Shown here piece by piece: positions 31,531 to 63,025 of a stretch of DNA of 64,000 nucleotides. The DNA lies in contig JAUCBJ010003600.1 of assembly GCA_032718475.1 (NCBI GenBank), forward strand, positions 17,125 through 81,124, written 5' to 3'. Below the pieces are notes generated by a model that worked only from the letters and a program-made list of their open reading frames with translations, was not told the DNA's origin and did no database searches. The translations under genes and the position numbers were made by a program. The stretch's first letter is position 1, and the number at the start of each line of letters is the position of its first letter. Origin of the DNA: Nemertoderma westbladi (Eukaryota > Xenacoelomorpha > Nemertodermatida > Nemertodermatidae).

Positions 31531-31961
31531 GTAAGTTGTAGGGAATTCAGTAGTCACTCAGTCAATTCAGTAGAACCCTCACTGACAACTAAACTAAAAA
31601 TTAAAAAGTATGTAAGACAATCACCAAACTTATTTCATAAGAAAAATTACAAATCGAAATGATATATTGGCTTTCTATCCACATAACCTGTTAGTAAATG
31701 GGCCGTACGGCGCTATGTAATCACAACGCCATCTGATTACGATGCCATTTTATATGAAATCGCTTTAAACAGTAACTTCCATTGAGTTTCAATACGATCT
31801 ATTAACATATTTATAATGCTGAAATGTGTAGCTTTTAAATAAGCTAAAAATCGTTAAATTCCGTTAATTAGAACGCGACTTACACTTGTTTTTATAAAGA
31901 ACAATATTTATTTATCCATTAATTTCACTTTTTTTACGAAATTAATTAATTCTTGACTTCA

Positions 31962-31983
31962 CCCCCCCCCCCCCCCCCCCCCC
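31962..31983. repeat. Poly-C tract, unit A (also in B and C)
   Basis: A run of about 21-22 C follows TTGACTTCA. Equivalent runs are at about 43,157-43,177 and 54,351-54,372. Length cannot be trusted in sequencing data. Confidence 0.9.
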
Positions 31984-32373
31984 ATCCCAGTTGTTGCTGA
32001 CCAATAAGAACTCAAGGATTGTTATATTGCCGTAGCCCCTCCGCTATAGACGATACAGAGAGTTAAACTTATGAAATCATAATAAACAACATTCATTGTG
32101 TTGGAGAGATTCATTTACGGTCTGGATCAATTCAATTACAAGTCGCTTATAAGAAAGTTTGATGTTCTGGATATGACGACGGCCGTTTAATAAAACTGTT
32201 GTAGAGGTTCCGATAATATTTCTAGCTCTTAGTTTTGGGAAGATATTTATAAATTATATTGTGTAAATTATACGCAATATAAATATGTTTTAAAACTATA
32301 AGTTAAGATACTATTACTATTCGTTTGTACTAATTAATTGATCTATCTGAATTATTGTTAATATTTTTTTTAG

Positions 32374-32437
32374 GACAGACTACATTGAACGCCGCATGAT
32401 GATGAACAACGCCGCTAATACTCCACACACTGCCTAG
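32374..32437 (+). other. Candidate small terminal exon, unit A
   Basis: A strong acceptor (long T tract then TAG at 32371-32373) precedes GACAGACTACATTGAACG. In one frame it reads TDYIERRMMMNNAANTPHTA then TAG. The same sequence is in units B (43,569 onward) and C (54,763 onward). A diverged duplicate is at 56,809 in unit C. The frame requires a phase that the kinase exon donor (phase 0) does not supply; in phase 0 it stops after four codons. It may be a terminal exon of another transcript or a non-coding conserved segment. Confidence 0.35.
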
Positions 32438-32689
32438 GGATGGGTTTCTACCATGTTGAAAAATCAATGTGTATTGGTCACTCGCGATTGATAATTTATA
32501 TTAATTAGAACTAATTAATTAATTATGGACACAATAATGGTGATTTAACTGTTTTTAACTGAACTGATATTAAGTTATATAACTGTGTGTTTCAAATATT
32601 TGGTTTATATCAGTTGTTGACATTACAAATAATTATTGATTCTTATCCAAGTTACATAACTGTATTTTTTCGAATTTATCTCAAAGACG

Positions 32690-33345
32690 TTTTGTTTGAA
32701 CCCCAATATCTTCATAAGAACAAAATATATTTAAAAACGGTTACTGTATTTGGAATCTGCTGTTAATTTAACACTAAAAGAAGTATCACAAGTTAACTTT
32801 TCTCTAAATGTTACAGAAACGGACAGGGAATAGTTATGTCTGCCTTTTCAAGAAAAAATACCTAAAATATCATAAAATATCAAAAAACGTTGTGTTTGAA
32901 CCCAAATATCGCGAGAACTACCAATAATATGTAAAAACGGTTACTGTATTTGGAATCTGCTGTTAATTTAACACTAAAAGAAGTATCACAAGTGAACTTT
33001 TCTCTAAATGTTACAGAAACGGACTGGGAATAGTTATGTCTGCTTTTTCAATAAAAAATACCTAAAATATCATAAAATATCAAAAAACGTTGTGTTTGAA
33101 CCCAAATATCGCGAGAACTACCAATCATATGTTAAAACGGTTACTGTATTTGGAATCTGCTGTTAATTTAACACTAAAAGAAGTATCACAAGTGAACTTT
33201 TCTCTAAATGTTACAGAAACGGACTGGGAATAGTTATGTCTGCTTTTTCAATAAAAAATACCTAAAATATCATAAAATATCAAAAAACGTTGTGTTTGAA
33301 CCAAAATATCGCGAGAACTACAAATCATATGTAAAAACGGTTACT
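32690..33345. repeat. 200-bp satellite, unit A (3 copies)
   Basis: A 200-bp unit marked by GGTTACTGTATTTGGAATCT, GTTACAGAAACGGACTGGGA and AACGTTGTGTTTGAACCC; copies start at 32741, 32941 and 33141, with a diverged partial unit before and a truncated one passing into the ACCGGT satellite at about 33,350. An open frame beginning in the last copy and running into the next satellite is an artefact. Confidence 0.93.
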
Positions 33346-33351
33346 GTTTTT

Positions 33352-39585
<6,234 letters not shown>

Positions 39586-41120
39586 TACCAATAATCAATA
39601 CCGATACCAATAACCAATACCAATAATCAATACCGATACCGATAACTGATACCAATAATCAATACCAATAACCGATACCAATAATCAATATCGAAACCGG
39701 TAACCAATACCAATACTGATACCGATAACCGATACCAATAATCAATACCAATACCGATTTCCAATACCAATAATCTATACCGAAACCAATAACCAATACT
39801 GATACCAATAATCAATACTGATAACAATAATAAATTCCAATACTAATAACCTATACCAATAATCAATACCGATACTGATAACCGATGCCAATGACCAATA
39901 TCGATACCAATATCAATAACGTTTTTAATATCTATACCAATATCAATAATCTTTTTAATATCAATACCAATATCAATAACCAATATCGATACCAATAACC
40001 AATATCAATAACCAATAATCAATAATCAATAACCAATATCAATAACCAATATCAATAACCAATATCGATACCAATAACCATTATCAATAACCAATAACCA
40101 ATATCAATAACCAATAATCAATATCAATAACCAATATAAATAACCAATATCGACACCAATAACCAATATCAATAACCAATATCCAATAACCAATATCAAT
40201 AACCAATATCGATACCAATAACCAATATCAATAACCAATAACCAATATCAATAACCAATATCAATAACCAATATCAATATCAATAAACAATATCGATACC
40301 AATAACCAATATCAATAACCAATAACCAATAAACAATATCAATAACCAATATCAATAACCAATATTGATACCAATAACCAATATCAATAACAAATATTGA
40401 TACCAATAACCAATATCAATAACCACTAACCAATAACCAATATAAATAACCAATATCTATACCAATAATCAATATCAATAACCAATATAAATAACCAATA
40501 TCAATAACCAATAACCAATATCAATAACCAATATCAATAACCAATATCAATAACCAATATCGATACCAATAACCAATATCAATAACCACTAACCAATAAT
40601 CAATATCAATAACCAATATCAATAACCAATATCGATACCAATAACTAATATCAATAACCAATAACCAATATCAATAACCAATATCGATACCAATAACCAA
40701 TATCAATAACCAATATCAATAACCAATAAACAATAACCAATATCAATATCAATACACAATATCGATTCCAATATCAATAACCAATATCGATACCAATAAC
40801 CAATATCAATAACCAATATCTATACCAATATCAATAACCTTTTTAATATCGATACCAATAACCAATATCAATAACCAATAATTAATAACCAATATCGATA
40901 CCAATAACCAATATCAATAACCACTAACCAATAATCAATATCAATAACCAATATCAATAACCAATATCAATAACCAATATCGACACCAATAACCAATATC
41001 AATAACCAATAACCAATAACCAATATCCATAACCAATATAAATAACCAATATCGATACCAATTACAATAACCAATATCGATGCCAATATTAATAATCAAT
41101 GTCGATATTAATTCACCGAT
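39586..41120. repeat. ACCAATATCAAT-type satellite, unit A
   Basis: About 1.5 kb of AT-rich modules (AACCAATATCAAT, ATCGATACCAAT, AATAATCAAT). The first 300 bp are intermediate between this and the preceding satellite (ACCGATACCAAT, ACTGATACC). It ends at CACCGATACCGATACCAGTA. Confidence 0.94.
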
Positions 41121-41925
41121 ACCGATACCAGTATCATTTCACAAGCATTTACATAATGATACATACCATGGCATTTAGCCGCAATGCATAGGCCTATAAC
41201 AAATACTTACCATACATACCCCTGCTGCCCCCTTTGATCCATTGTATCAACTATGTTATTATAACTATAATTTCAAATAAGGTTATTCTTCATCGTTTTA
41301 ATTAGTACTTAATATGAATAGAAAGATAAAATTACGCTAATTCTAATGAACTTAAAATCAGCCAATTTCATCCACGTCAACCAAAGTTACAGGCCGCCAA
41401 AGTTTTCATTATTTTCAGAGTACACTAGTGGTTTCTAAGCCACGCTCAGTCATTACCTCTATGCCACGAAGATCTCTGATTCGTTCAAACGCTATCATTA
41501 TTTCAATGGTGGGGAGAAAGTTAGTATTTAAAATTCAAATTAAACATAGAAAACATGATTCTCATGAGTAGCTAAAAAAAAAAATTTTAAGCAAAATTCA
41601 ATCTAGTTCCCGAATCTGTCACTTTCCCGCCATCAAACCCTCAACTTTTCCAAATAATGTACAGGGGAAAATTCTGTCAAAAAGAAAAACCATTATTCCC
41701 CTTCACTTAATGTAAAATCTATAATGGTTGAAGCTATTTTCCCTTTGTCTCCACAGAAACAGCGAATCAGAAGCTTTGTTTACATCCCACCAACTCATCT
41801 TGCTAAACCCGGCTTTTTCCAAAAAAATATCGCGTTTTAAGCTAGTTTTTATGCAAAAACTCCTATTATACTATCCAAAATTATATTCAAAATATATACA
41901 TCATATGGAATGCGACATGGCGAGT
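41121..41925. other. Unique end segment of the macrosatellite unit
   Basis: Present at the end of units A, B (52,316-53,120) and C (63,026-63,833). No gene. A CTTTGTCTCCACAG acceptor-like site at about 41,743-41,756 is followed by a frame of 26 codons to a stop; an indel in unit C breaks that frame. The segment lies before the left boundary of each next unit and is absent to the left of unit A. Confidence 0.6.
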
Positions 41926-42559
41926 CTCGTGGTATATTTACTTTTTCAAGAGATACTTAAATAAGCCCAATCTAACGTCAAGTTCCTGTGTTTTCACTCA
42001 ACATATCCATTCAAGATGGCGTCCGTTCAAGGCAATATCCAATCTACTTATGCTAATGAGTTCTTTACTATAGTCACTGCGTACAGGCGCATTGCATTGT
42101 TACCTTGCTAGCCATAGCCATCCATTATTATTACATTGACACAACGTTCTTTAATACAACCCCACAGAGTTCATAGAGAGTTCACAGACAGTTGTTCGCG
42201 CATACCATCTCAATCAGGCCTACGCGACCGTAGCCTACTTGTTTCAGTTTACATTCAGTGGGCTTTATTTATACAAAGGCAACGGCCAGTGTCATTTCAT
42301 TCAATAACAATACTTCTGTGTTACTTACCGTAGGTAGTTGTTACGTCGGATTACAATAATTAATTATCCGTTCGCAATCAAATATTATATTAAAGTGTTT
42401 CGGGACGACGCCATCCTTTGTTATTGCAAGGACTATTAATTCATTCAAAGCAAAGGTAATTTATTTATTATAATCCCGTATATAATTATTACGTAGCTAG
42501 ACTTACTATAAGAAGGCTGAACTTATTAATTAACTTATTATTTAAATTCATTTACTCAG

Positions 42560-42723
42560 GTTTACTCAATTATTTTGGCGCTAATCTTCTGGTAGACTCG
42601 ACCGGCCAGAAGCTGAAACTGTCTGACTTTGGTAGTACGGCAGCCCGTCTGCAGTCGCAACAAACGTTCGGTGGGGAATTCCAGGGTCAACTATTGGGCA
42701 CCATCGCATTTATGGCTCCAGAA
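42560..42723 (+). CDS. MAP3K1/MEKK1-like kinase exon, unit B
   Basis: Same exon as in unit A, offset 11,193 bp, identical in the coding part and with the same ACTCAG acceptor-like site and GTAAGT donor. No kinase exon with the HRD loop or the following helical subdomains was found between the copies. Confidence 0.72.
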
Positions 42724-43884
42724 GTAAGTTGTAGGGAATTCAGTAGTCACTCAGTCAATTCAGTAGAACCCTCACTGACAACTAAACTAAAAATTAAAAA
42801 GTATGTAAGACAATCACCAAACTTATTTCATAAGAAAAATTACAAATCGAAATGATATATTGGCTTTCTATCCACATAACCTGTTAGTAAATGGGCCGTA
42901 CGGCGCTATGTAATCACAACGCCATCTGATTACGATGCCATTTTATATGAAATCGCTTTAAACAGTAACTTCCATTGAGTTTCAATACGATCTATTAACA
43001 TATTTATAATGCTGAAATGTGTAGCTTTTAAATAAGCTAAAAATCGTTAAATTCCGTTAATTAGAACGCGACTTACACTTGTTTTTATAAAGAACAATAT
43101 TTATTTATCCATTAATTTCACTTTTTTTACGAAATTAATTAATTCTTGACTTCACCCCCCCCCCCCCCCCCCCCCCCATCCCAGTTGTTGCTGACCAATA
43201 AGAACTCAAGGATTGTTATATTGCCGTAGCCCCTCCGCTATAGACGATACAGAGAGTTAAACTTATGAAATCATAATAAACAACATTCATTGTGTTGGAG
43301 AGATTCATTTACGGTCTGGATCCAATTCAATTACAAGTCGCTTATAAGAAAGTTTGATGTTCTGGATATGACGACGGCCGTTTAATAAAACTGTTGTAGA
43401 GGTTCCGATAATATTTCTAGCTCTTAGTTTTGGGAAGATATTTATAAATTATATTGTGTAAATTATACGCAATATAAATATGTTTTAAAACTATAAGTTA
43501 AGATACTATTACTATTCGTTTGTACTAATTAATTGATCTATCTGAATTATTGTTAATATTTTTTTTAGGACAGACTACATTGAACGCCGCATGATGATGA
43601 ACAACGCCGCTAATACTCCACACACTGCCTAGGGATGGGTTTCTACCATGTTGAAAAATCAATGTGTATTGGTCACTCGCGATTGATAATTTATATTAAT
43701 TAGAACTAATTAATTAATTATGGACACAATAATGGTGATTTAACTGTTTTTAACTGAACTGATATTAAGTTATATAACTGTGTGTTTCAAATATTTGGTT
43801 TATATCAGTTGTTGACATTACAAATAATTATTGATTCTTATCCAAGTTACATAACTGTATTTTTTCGAATTTATCTCAAAGACG

Positions 43885-44540
43885 TTTTGTTTGAACCCCA
43901 ATATCTTCATAAGAACAAAATATATTTAAAAACGGTTACTGTATTTGGAATCTGCTGTTAATTTAACACTAAAAGAAGTATCACAAGTTAACTTTTCTCT
44001 AAATGTTACAGAAACGGACAGGGAATAGTTATGTCTGCCTTTTCAAGAAAAAATACCTAAAATATCATAAAATATCAAAAAACGTTGTGTTTGAACCCAA
44101 ATATCGCGAGAACTACCAATAATATGTAAAAACGGTTACTGTATTTGGAATCTGCTGTTAATTTAACACTAAAAGAAGAATCACAAGTGAACTTTTCTCT
44201 AAATGTTACAGAAACGGACTGGGAATAGTTATGTCTGCTTTTTCAATAAAAAATACCTAAAATATCATAAAATATCAAAAAACGTTGTGTTTGAACCCAA
44301 ATATCGCGAGAACTACCAATCATATGTTAAAACGGTTACTGTATTTGGAATCTGCTGTTAATTTAACACTAAAAGAAGTATCACAAGTGAACTTTTCTCT
44401 AAATGTTACAGAAACGGACTGGGAATAGTTATGTCTGCTTTTTCAATAAAAAATACCTAAAATATCATAAAATATCAAAAAACGTTGTGTTTGAACCAAA
44501 ATATCGCGAGAACTACAAATCATATGTAAAAACGGTTACT
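43885..44540. repeat. 200-bp satellite, unit B (3 copies)
   Basis: Same arrangement as in unit A, with one visible base change (GAAGAATCAC for GAAGTATCAC near 44,177). Confidence 0.93.
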
Positions 44541-44546
44541 GTTTTT

Positions 44547-50780
<6,234 letters not shown>

Positions 50781-52315
50781 TACCAATAATCAATACCGAT
50801 ACCAATAACCAATACCAATAATCAATACCGATACCGATAACTGATACCAATAATCAATACCAATAACCGATACCAATAATCAATATCGAAACCGGTAACC
50901 AATACCAATACTGATACCGATAACCGATACCAATAATCAATACCAATACCGATTTCCAATACCAATAATCTATACCGAAACCAATAACCAATACTGATAC
51001 CAATAATCAATACTGATAACAATAATAAATTCCAATACTAATAACCTATACCAATAATCAATACCGATACTGATAACCGATGCCAATGACCAATATCGAT
51101 ACCAATATCAATAACGTTTTTAATATCTATACCAATATCAATAATCTTTTTAATATCAATACCAATATCAATAACCAATATCGATACCAATAACCAATAT
51201 CAATAACCAATAATCAATAATCAATAACCAATATCAATAACCAATATCAATAACCAATATCGATACCAATAACCATTATCAATAACCAATAACCAATATC
51301 AATAACCAATAATCAATATCAATAACCAATATAAATAACCAATATCGACACCAATAACCAATATCAATAACCAATATCCAATAACCAATATCAATAACCA
51401 ATATCGATACCAATAACCAATATCAATAACCAATAACCAATATCAATAACCAATATCAATAACCAATATCAATATCAATAAACAATATCGATACCAATAA
51501 CCAATATCAATAACCAATAACCAATAAACAATATCAATAACCAATATCAATAACCAATATTGATACCAATAACCAATATCAATAACAAATATTGATACCA
51601 ATAACCAATATCAATAACCACTAACCAATAACCAATATAAATAACCAATATCTATACCAATAATCAATATCAATAACCAATATAAATAACCAATATCAAT
51701 AACCAATAACCAATATCAATAACCAATATCAATAACCAATATCAATAACCAATATCGATACCAATAACCAATATCAATAACCACTAACCAATAATCAATA
51801 TCAATAACCAATATCAATAACCAATATCGATACCAATAACTAATATCAATAACCAATAACCAATATCAATAACCAATATCGATACCAATAACCAATATCA
51901 ATAACCAATATCAATAACCAATAAACAATAACCAATATCAATATCAATACACAATATCGATTCCAATATCAATAACCAATATCGATACCAATAACCAATA
52001 TCAATAACCAATATCTATACCAATATCAATAACCTTTTTAATATCGATACCAATAACCAATATCAATAACCAATAATTAATAACCAATATCGATACCAAT
52101 AACCAATATCAATAACCACTAACCAATAATCAATATCAATAACCAATATCAATAACCAATATCAATAACCAATATCGACACCAATAACCAATATCAATAA
52201 CCAATAACCAATAACCAATATCCATAACCAATATAAATAACCAATATCGATACCAATTACAATAACCAATATCGATGCCAATATTAATAATCAATGTCGA
52301 TATTAATTCACCGAT
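50781..52315. repeat. ACCAATATCAAT-type satellite, unit B
   Basis: Same as unit A, near-identical. Confidence 0.94.
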
Positions 52316-53754
52316 ACCGATACCAGTATCATTTCACAAGCATTTACATAATGATACATACCATGGCATTTAGCCGCAATGCATAGGCCTATAACAAATA
52401 CTTACCATACATACCCCTGCTGCCCCCTTTGATCCATTGTATCAACTATGTTATTATAACTATAATTTCAAATAAGGTTATTCTTCATCGTTTTAATTAG
52501 TACTTAATATGAATAGAAAGATAAAATTACGCTAATTCTAATGAACTTAAAATCAGCCAATTTCATCCACGTCAACCAAAGTTACAGGCCGCCAAAGTTT
52601 TCATTATTTTCAGAGTACACTAGTGGTTTCTAAGCCACGCTCAGTCATTACCTCTATGCCACGAAGATCTCTGATTCGTTCAAACGCTATCATTATTTCA
52701 ATGGTGGGGAGAAAGTTAGTATCTAAAATTCAAATTAAACATAGAAAACATGATTCTCATGAGTAGCTAAAAAAAAAAATTTTAAGCAAAATTCAATCTA
52801 GTTCCCGAATCTGTCACTTTCCCGCCATCAAACCCTCAACTTTTCCAAATAATGTACAGGGGAAAATTCTGTCAAAAAGAAAAACCATTATTCCCCTTCA
52901 CTTAATGTTAAATCTATAATGGTTGAAGCTATTTTCCCTTTGTCTCCACAGAAACAGCGAATCAGAAGCTTTGTTTACATCCCACCAACTCATCTTGCTA
53001 AACCCGGCTTTTTCCAAAAAAATATCGCGTTTTAAGCTAGTTTTTATGCAAAAACTCCTATTATACTATCCAAAATTATATTCAAAATATATACATCATA
53101 TGGAATGCGACATGGCGAGTCTCGTGGTATATTTACTTTTTCAAGAGATACTTAAATAAGCCCAATCTAACGTCAAGTTCCTGTGTTTTCACTCAACATA
53201 TCCATTCAAGATGGCGTCCGTTCAAGGCAATATCCAATCTACTTATGCTAATGAGTTCTTTACTATAGTCACTGCGTACAGGCGCATTGCATTGTTACCT
53301 TGCTAGCCATAGCCATCCATTATTATTACATTGACACAACGTTCTTTAATACAACCCCACAGAGTTCATAGAGAGTTCACAGACAGTTGTTCGCGCATAC
53401 CATCTCAATCAGGCCTACGCGACCGTAGCCTACTTGTTTCAGTTTACATTCAGTGGGCTTTATTTATACAAAGGCAACGGCCAGTGTCATTTCATTCAAT
53501 AACAATACTTCTGTGTTACTTACCGTAGGTAGTTGTTACGTCGGATTACAATAATTAATTATCCGTTCGCAATCAAATATTATATTAAAGTGTTTCGGGA
53601 CGACGCCATCCTTTGTTATTGCAAGGACTATTAATTCATTCAAAGCAAAGGTAATTTATTTATTATAATCCCGTATATAATTATTACGTAGCTAGACTTA
53701 CTATAAGAAGGCTGAACTTATTAATTAACTTATTATTTAAATTCATTTACTCAG

Positions 53755-53918
53755 GTTTACTCAATTATTTTGGCGCTAATCTTCTGGTAGACTCGACCGG
53801 CCAGAAGCTGAAACTGTCTGACTTTGGTAGTACGGCAGCCCGTCTGCAGTCGCAACAAACGTTCGGTGGGGAATTCCAGGGTCAACTATTGGGCACCATC
53901 GCATTTATGGCTCCAGAA
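53755..53918 (+). CDS. MAP3K1/MEKK1-like kinase exon, unit C
   Basis: Third intact copy, offset 22,388 bp from unit A. It remains identical in coding sequence although unit C has diverged elsewhere, with the GTAAGT donor at 53919. Conservation against a diverged background is suggestive of selection or recent conversion, but 164 bp is too short to decide by eye. Confidence 0.7.
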
Positions 53919-55079
53919 GTAAGTTGTAGGGAATTCAGTAGTCACTCAGTCAATTCAGTAGAACCCTCACTGACAACTAAACTAAAAATTAAAAAGTATG
54001 TAAGACAATCACCAAACTTATTTCATAAGAAAAATTACAAATCGAAATGATATATTGGCTTTCTATCCACATAACCTGTTAGTAAATGGGCCGTACGGCG
54101 CTATGTAATCACAACGCCATCTGATTACGATGCCATTTTATATGAAATCGCTTTAAACAGTAACTTCCATTGAGTTTCAATACGATCTATTAACATATTT
54201 ATAATGCTGAAATGTGTAGCTTTTAAATGAGCTAAAAATCATTAAATTCCGTTAATTACAACGCTACTTACACTTGTTTTTATAAAGAACAATATTTATT
54301 TATCCATTAATTTCACTTTTTTTACGAAATTAATTAATTCTTGACTTCACCCCCCCCCCCCCCCCCCCCCCCATCCCAGTTGTTGCTGACCAATAAGAAC
54401 TCAAGGATTGTTATATTGCCGTAGCCCCTCCGCTATAGACGATACAGAGAGTTAAACTTATGAAATCATAATAAACAACATTCATTGTGTTGGAGAGATT
54501 CATTTACGGTCTGGATCCAATTCAATTACAAGTCGCTTATAAGAAAGTTTGATGTTCTGGATATGACGACGGCCGTTTAATAAAACTGTTGTAGAGGTTC
54601 CGATAATATTTCTAGCTCTTAGTTTTGGGAAGATATTTATAAATTATATTGTGTAAATTATACGCAATATAAATATGTTTTAAAACTATAAGTTAAGATA
54701 CTATTACTATTCGTTTGTACTAATTAATTGATCTATCTGAATTATTGTTAATATTTTTTTTAGGACAGACTACATTGAACGCCGCATGATGATGAACAAC
54801 GCCGCTAATACTCCACACACTGCCTAGGGATGGGTTTCTACCATGTTGAAAAATCAATGTGTATTGGTCACTCGCGATTGATAATTTATATTAATTAGAA
54901 CTAATTAATTAATTATGGACACAATAATGGTGATTTAACTGTTTTTAACTGAACTGATATTAAGTTATATAACTGTGTGTTTCAAATATTTGGTTTATAT
55001 CAGTTGTTGACATTACAAATAATTATTGATTCTTATCCAAGTTACATAACTGTATTTTTTCGAATTCATCTCAAAGACG

Positions 55080-56545
55080 TTTTGTTTGAACCCCAATATC
55101 TTCATAAGAACAAAATATATTTAAAAACGGTTACTGTATTTGGAATCTGCTGTTAATTTAACACTAAAAGAAGTATCACAAGTGAACTTTTCTCTAAATG
55201 TTACAGAAACGGACTGGGAATAGTTATGTCTGCTTTTTCAATAAAAAATACCTAAAATATCATAAAATATCAAAAAACGTTGTGTTTGAACCCAAATATC
55301 GCGAGAACTACAAATCATATGTAAAAACGGTTACTGTATTTGGAATCTGCTGTTAATTTAACACTAAAAGAAGTATCACAAGTGAACTTTTCTCTAAATG
55401 TTACAGAAACGGACTGGGAATAGTTATGTCTGCTTTTTCAATAAAAAATACCTAAAATCTCATAAAATATCAAAAAACGTTGTGTTTGAACCCAAATATC
55501 GCGAGAACTACAAATCATATGTAAAAACGGTTACTGTATTTGGAATCTGCTGTTAATTTAACACTAAAAGAAGTATCACAAGTGAACTTTTCTCTAAATG
55601 TTACAGAAACGGACTGGGAATAGTTATGTCTGCTTTTTCAATAAAAAATACCTAAAATCTCATAAAATATCAAAAAACGTTGTGTTTGAACCCAAATATC
55701 GCGAGAACTACAAATCATATGTAAAAACGGTTACTGTATTTGGAATCTGCTGTTAATTTAACACTAAAAGAAGTATCACAAGTGAACTTTTCTCTAAATG
55801 TTACAGAAACGGACTGGGAATAGTTATGTCTGCTTTTTCAATAAAAAATACCTTAAATCTCATAAAATATCAAAAAACGTTGTGTTTGAACCCAAATATC
55901 GCGAGAACTACAAATCATATGTAAAAACGGTTACTGTATTTGGAATCTGCTGTTAATTTAACACTAAAAGAAGTATCACAAGTGAACTTTTCTCTAAATG
56001 TTACAGAAACGGACTGGGAATAGTTATGTCTGCTTTTTCAATAAAAAATACCTTAAATCTCATAAAATATCAAAAAACGTTGTGTTTGAACCCAAATATC
56101 GCGAGAACTACAAATCATATGTAAAAACGGTTACTGTATTTGGAATCTGCTGTTAATTTAACACTAAAAGAAGTATCACAAGTGAACTTTTCTCTAAATG
56201 TTACAGAAACGGACTGGGAATAGTTATGTCTGCTTTTTCAATAAAAAATACCTTAAATTTCGTAAAATATCAAAAAACGTTGTGTTTGAACCCAAATATC
56301 GCGAGAACTACAAATCATATGTAAAAACGGTTACTGTATTTGGAATCTGCTGTTAATTTAACACTAAAAGAAGTATCACAAGTGAACTTTTCTCTAAATG
56401 TTACAGAAACGGACTGGGAATAGTTATGTCTGCTTTTTCAAGAAAAAATACCTTAAATTTTGAAAAATATCAAAAAACGTTGTGTTTGAACCCAAATATC
56501 GCGAGAACTACCAATCATATGTAAAAACGGTTACTGTATTTGGAA
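55080..56545. repeat. 200-bp satellite, unit C (7 copies)
   Basis: Copies start at 55131 and then every 200 bp to 56331. They show a gradient of variants: CTAAAATATCATAA first, then CTAAAATCTCATAA, then CTTAAATCTCATAA, then CTTAAATTTCGTAA, ending in a diverged copy. This suggests stepwise expansion from one end. Confidence 0.94.
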
Positions 56546-56549
56546 TGAA

Positions 56550-57110
56550 AATAAACCTGGTTGAGTTGGACCGCACAGTTGAATTAATTACATTCTAGTT
56601 CACTACATATACTAATATTTTGCATTGTGTTCTGGATTGCTTCTTTTAATAAAACTATTTAAAGTTGATAAGTTATTGCAGTTCCTTGTAATAAATGTTA
56701 AAATCAGTTCAACATTCAACTATATCAGTTAATACAATATTAGCATTAGTATTTGTTTGTACTAATAAACGATCTATGTAAACTTATAGTTATTATTTTT
56801 ATTTTTAGGACAGACTCCGACATTGAAGAAGCTCTACACAATGCAGCTACTACCAAACACACTTCCAAGGAACGAGTTTCTACTCTATTGTTATGATCTT
56901 GGGACCGCAAATGAAACTACTAAACAGTCTGGGATTTTAATTAAACTGTTAAAGAGATTCGAATGACAATTATTATTAGTGCTGCTTAATTAATTGCTGA
57001 TGTAACTTCGTATTTACCCGAACTGATATTATGTTATATAACTGTATGTTTAATATATTTTGTTTATATCAGTTGTTGACATTACCAATAATTAATTATT
57101 AATTTAACAG
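56550..57110 (+). other. Old duplicate of the candidate-exon region, unit C only
   Basis: Similar to 54,480-55,060 in the same unit but clearly diverged: GATCTATGTAAAC, then TTTTTATTTTTAG and GACAGACTCCGACATTGAAG at 56,809, and later TATATCAGTTGTTGACATTA. The frame equivalent to unit A reads TDSDIEEALHNAATTKHTSK and eight more residues to TGA at 56,894; another frame stays open 50 codons. It ends directly in the ACCGGT satellite. Units A and B lack it, so it was either lost there or gained here. Confidence 0.6.
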
Positions 57111-61810
<4,700 letters not shown>

Positions 61811-63025
61811 TACCAATAACCAATACCAATAATCAATACCGATACCGATAACTGATACCAATAATCAATACCAATAACCGATACCAATAATCAATATCGA
61901 AACCGATAACCAATACCAATACTGATACCGATAACCGATACCAATAATCAATACCAATACCGATTTCCAATACCAATAATCTATACCGAAACCAATAACC
62001 AATACTGATACCAATAATCAATACTGATAACAATAATAAATTCCAATACTAATAACCTATACCAATAATCAATACCGATACTGATAACCGATGCCAATGA
62101 CCAATATCGATACCAATATCAATAACGTTTTTAATATCTATACCAATATCAATAATCTTTTTAATATCAATACCAATATCAATAACCAATATCGATACCA
62201 ATAACCAATATCAATAACCAATAATCAAAACCAATATCAATAACCAATATCAATAACCAATATCGATACCAATAACCAATATCAATAACCAATATCCAAT
62301 AACCAATATCAATAACCAATATCAATAACCAATATCGATACCAATAACCAATATCAATAACCAATAACCAATAACCTATAATCAATATCAATAACCAATA
62401 TAAATAACCAATTTCGACACCAATAACCAATATCAATAACCAATATCCAATAACCAATATCAATAACCAATATCGATACCAATAACCAATATCAATAACC
62501 AATAACCAATATCAATAACCAATATCAATAACCAATAGCAATAAACAATATCGATACCAATAACCAATATCAATAACCAATATCGATACCAATAACCAAT
62601 AGCAATAACCAATAACCAATATCAATAACCAATATCGATACCAATAACCAATATCAATAACCACTAACCAATAACCAATATCAATAACCAATATCAATAA
62701 CCAATATCGATACCAATAACCAATATCAATAACCAATAACCAATATCAATAACCAATATCAATAACCAATATCAATAACCAATATCAATAACCAATATCG
62801 ATTCCAATATCAATAACCAATATCAATAACCAATATCAATAACCAATATCAATAACCAATATCAATAACCAATATCGATACCAATAACCAATATCAATAA
62901 CCAATAACCAATAACCAATATCCATAACCAATATAAATAACCAATATCGATACCAATTACAATAACCAATATCGATGCCAATATTAATAATCAATGTCGA
63001 TATTAATTCACCGATACCGATACCA
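61811..63025. repeat. ACCAATATCAAT-type satellite, unit C
   Basis: Shorter (about 1.2 kb). Its first 300 bp match A and B closely, while the interior differs in number and order of modules. Confidence 0.94.

Noticed and set aside
31531-32437. Direct splicing of the kinase exon to the small exon at 32374
   Set aside because: The kinase donor is phase 0, and in that phase the small exon stops after four codons, so the kinase would be truncated; kept only as a candidate exon of unknown use.
41757-41839. Possible exon after the CTTTGTCTCCACAG acceptor-like site
   Set aside because: The 26-codon frame is broken by an indel in unit C and does not resemble a kinase or any known domain.
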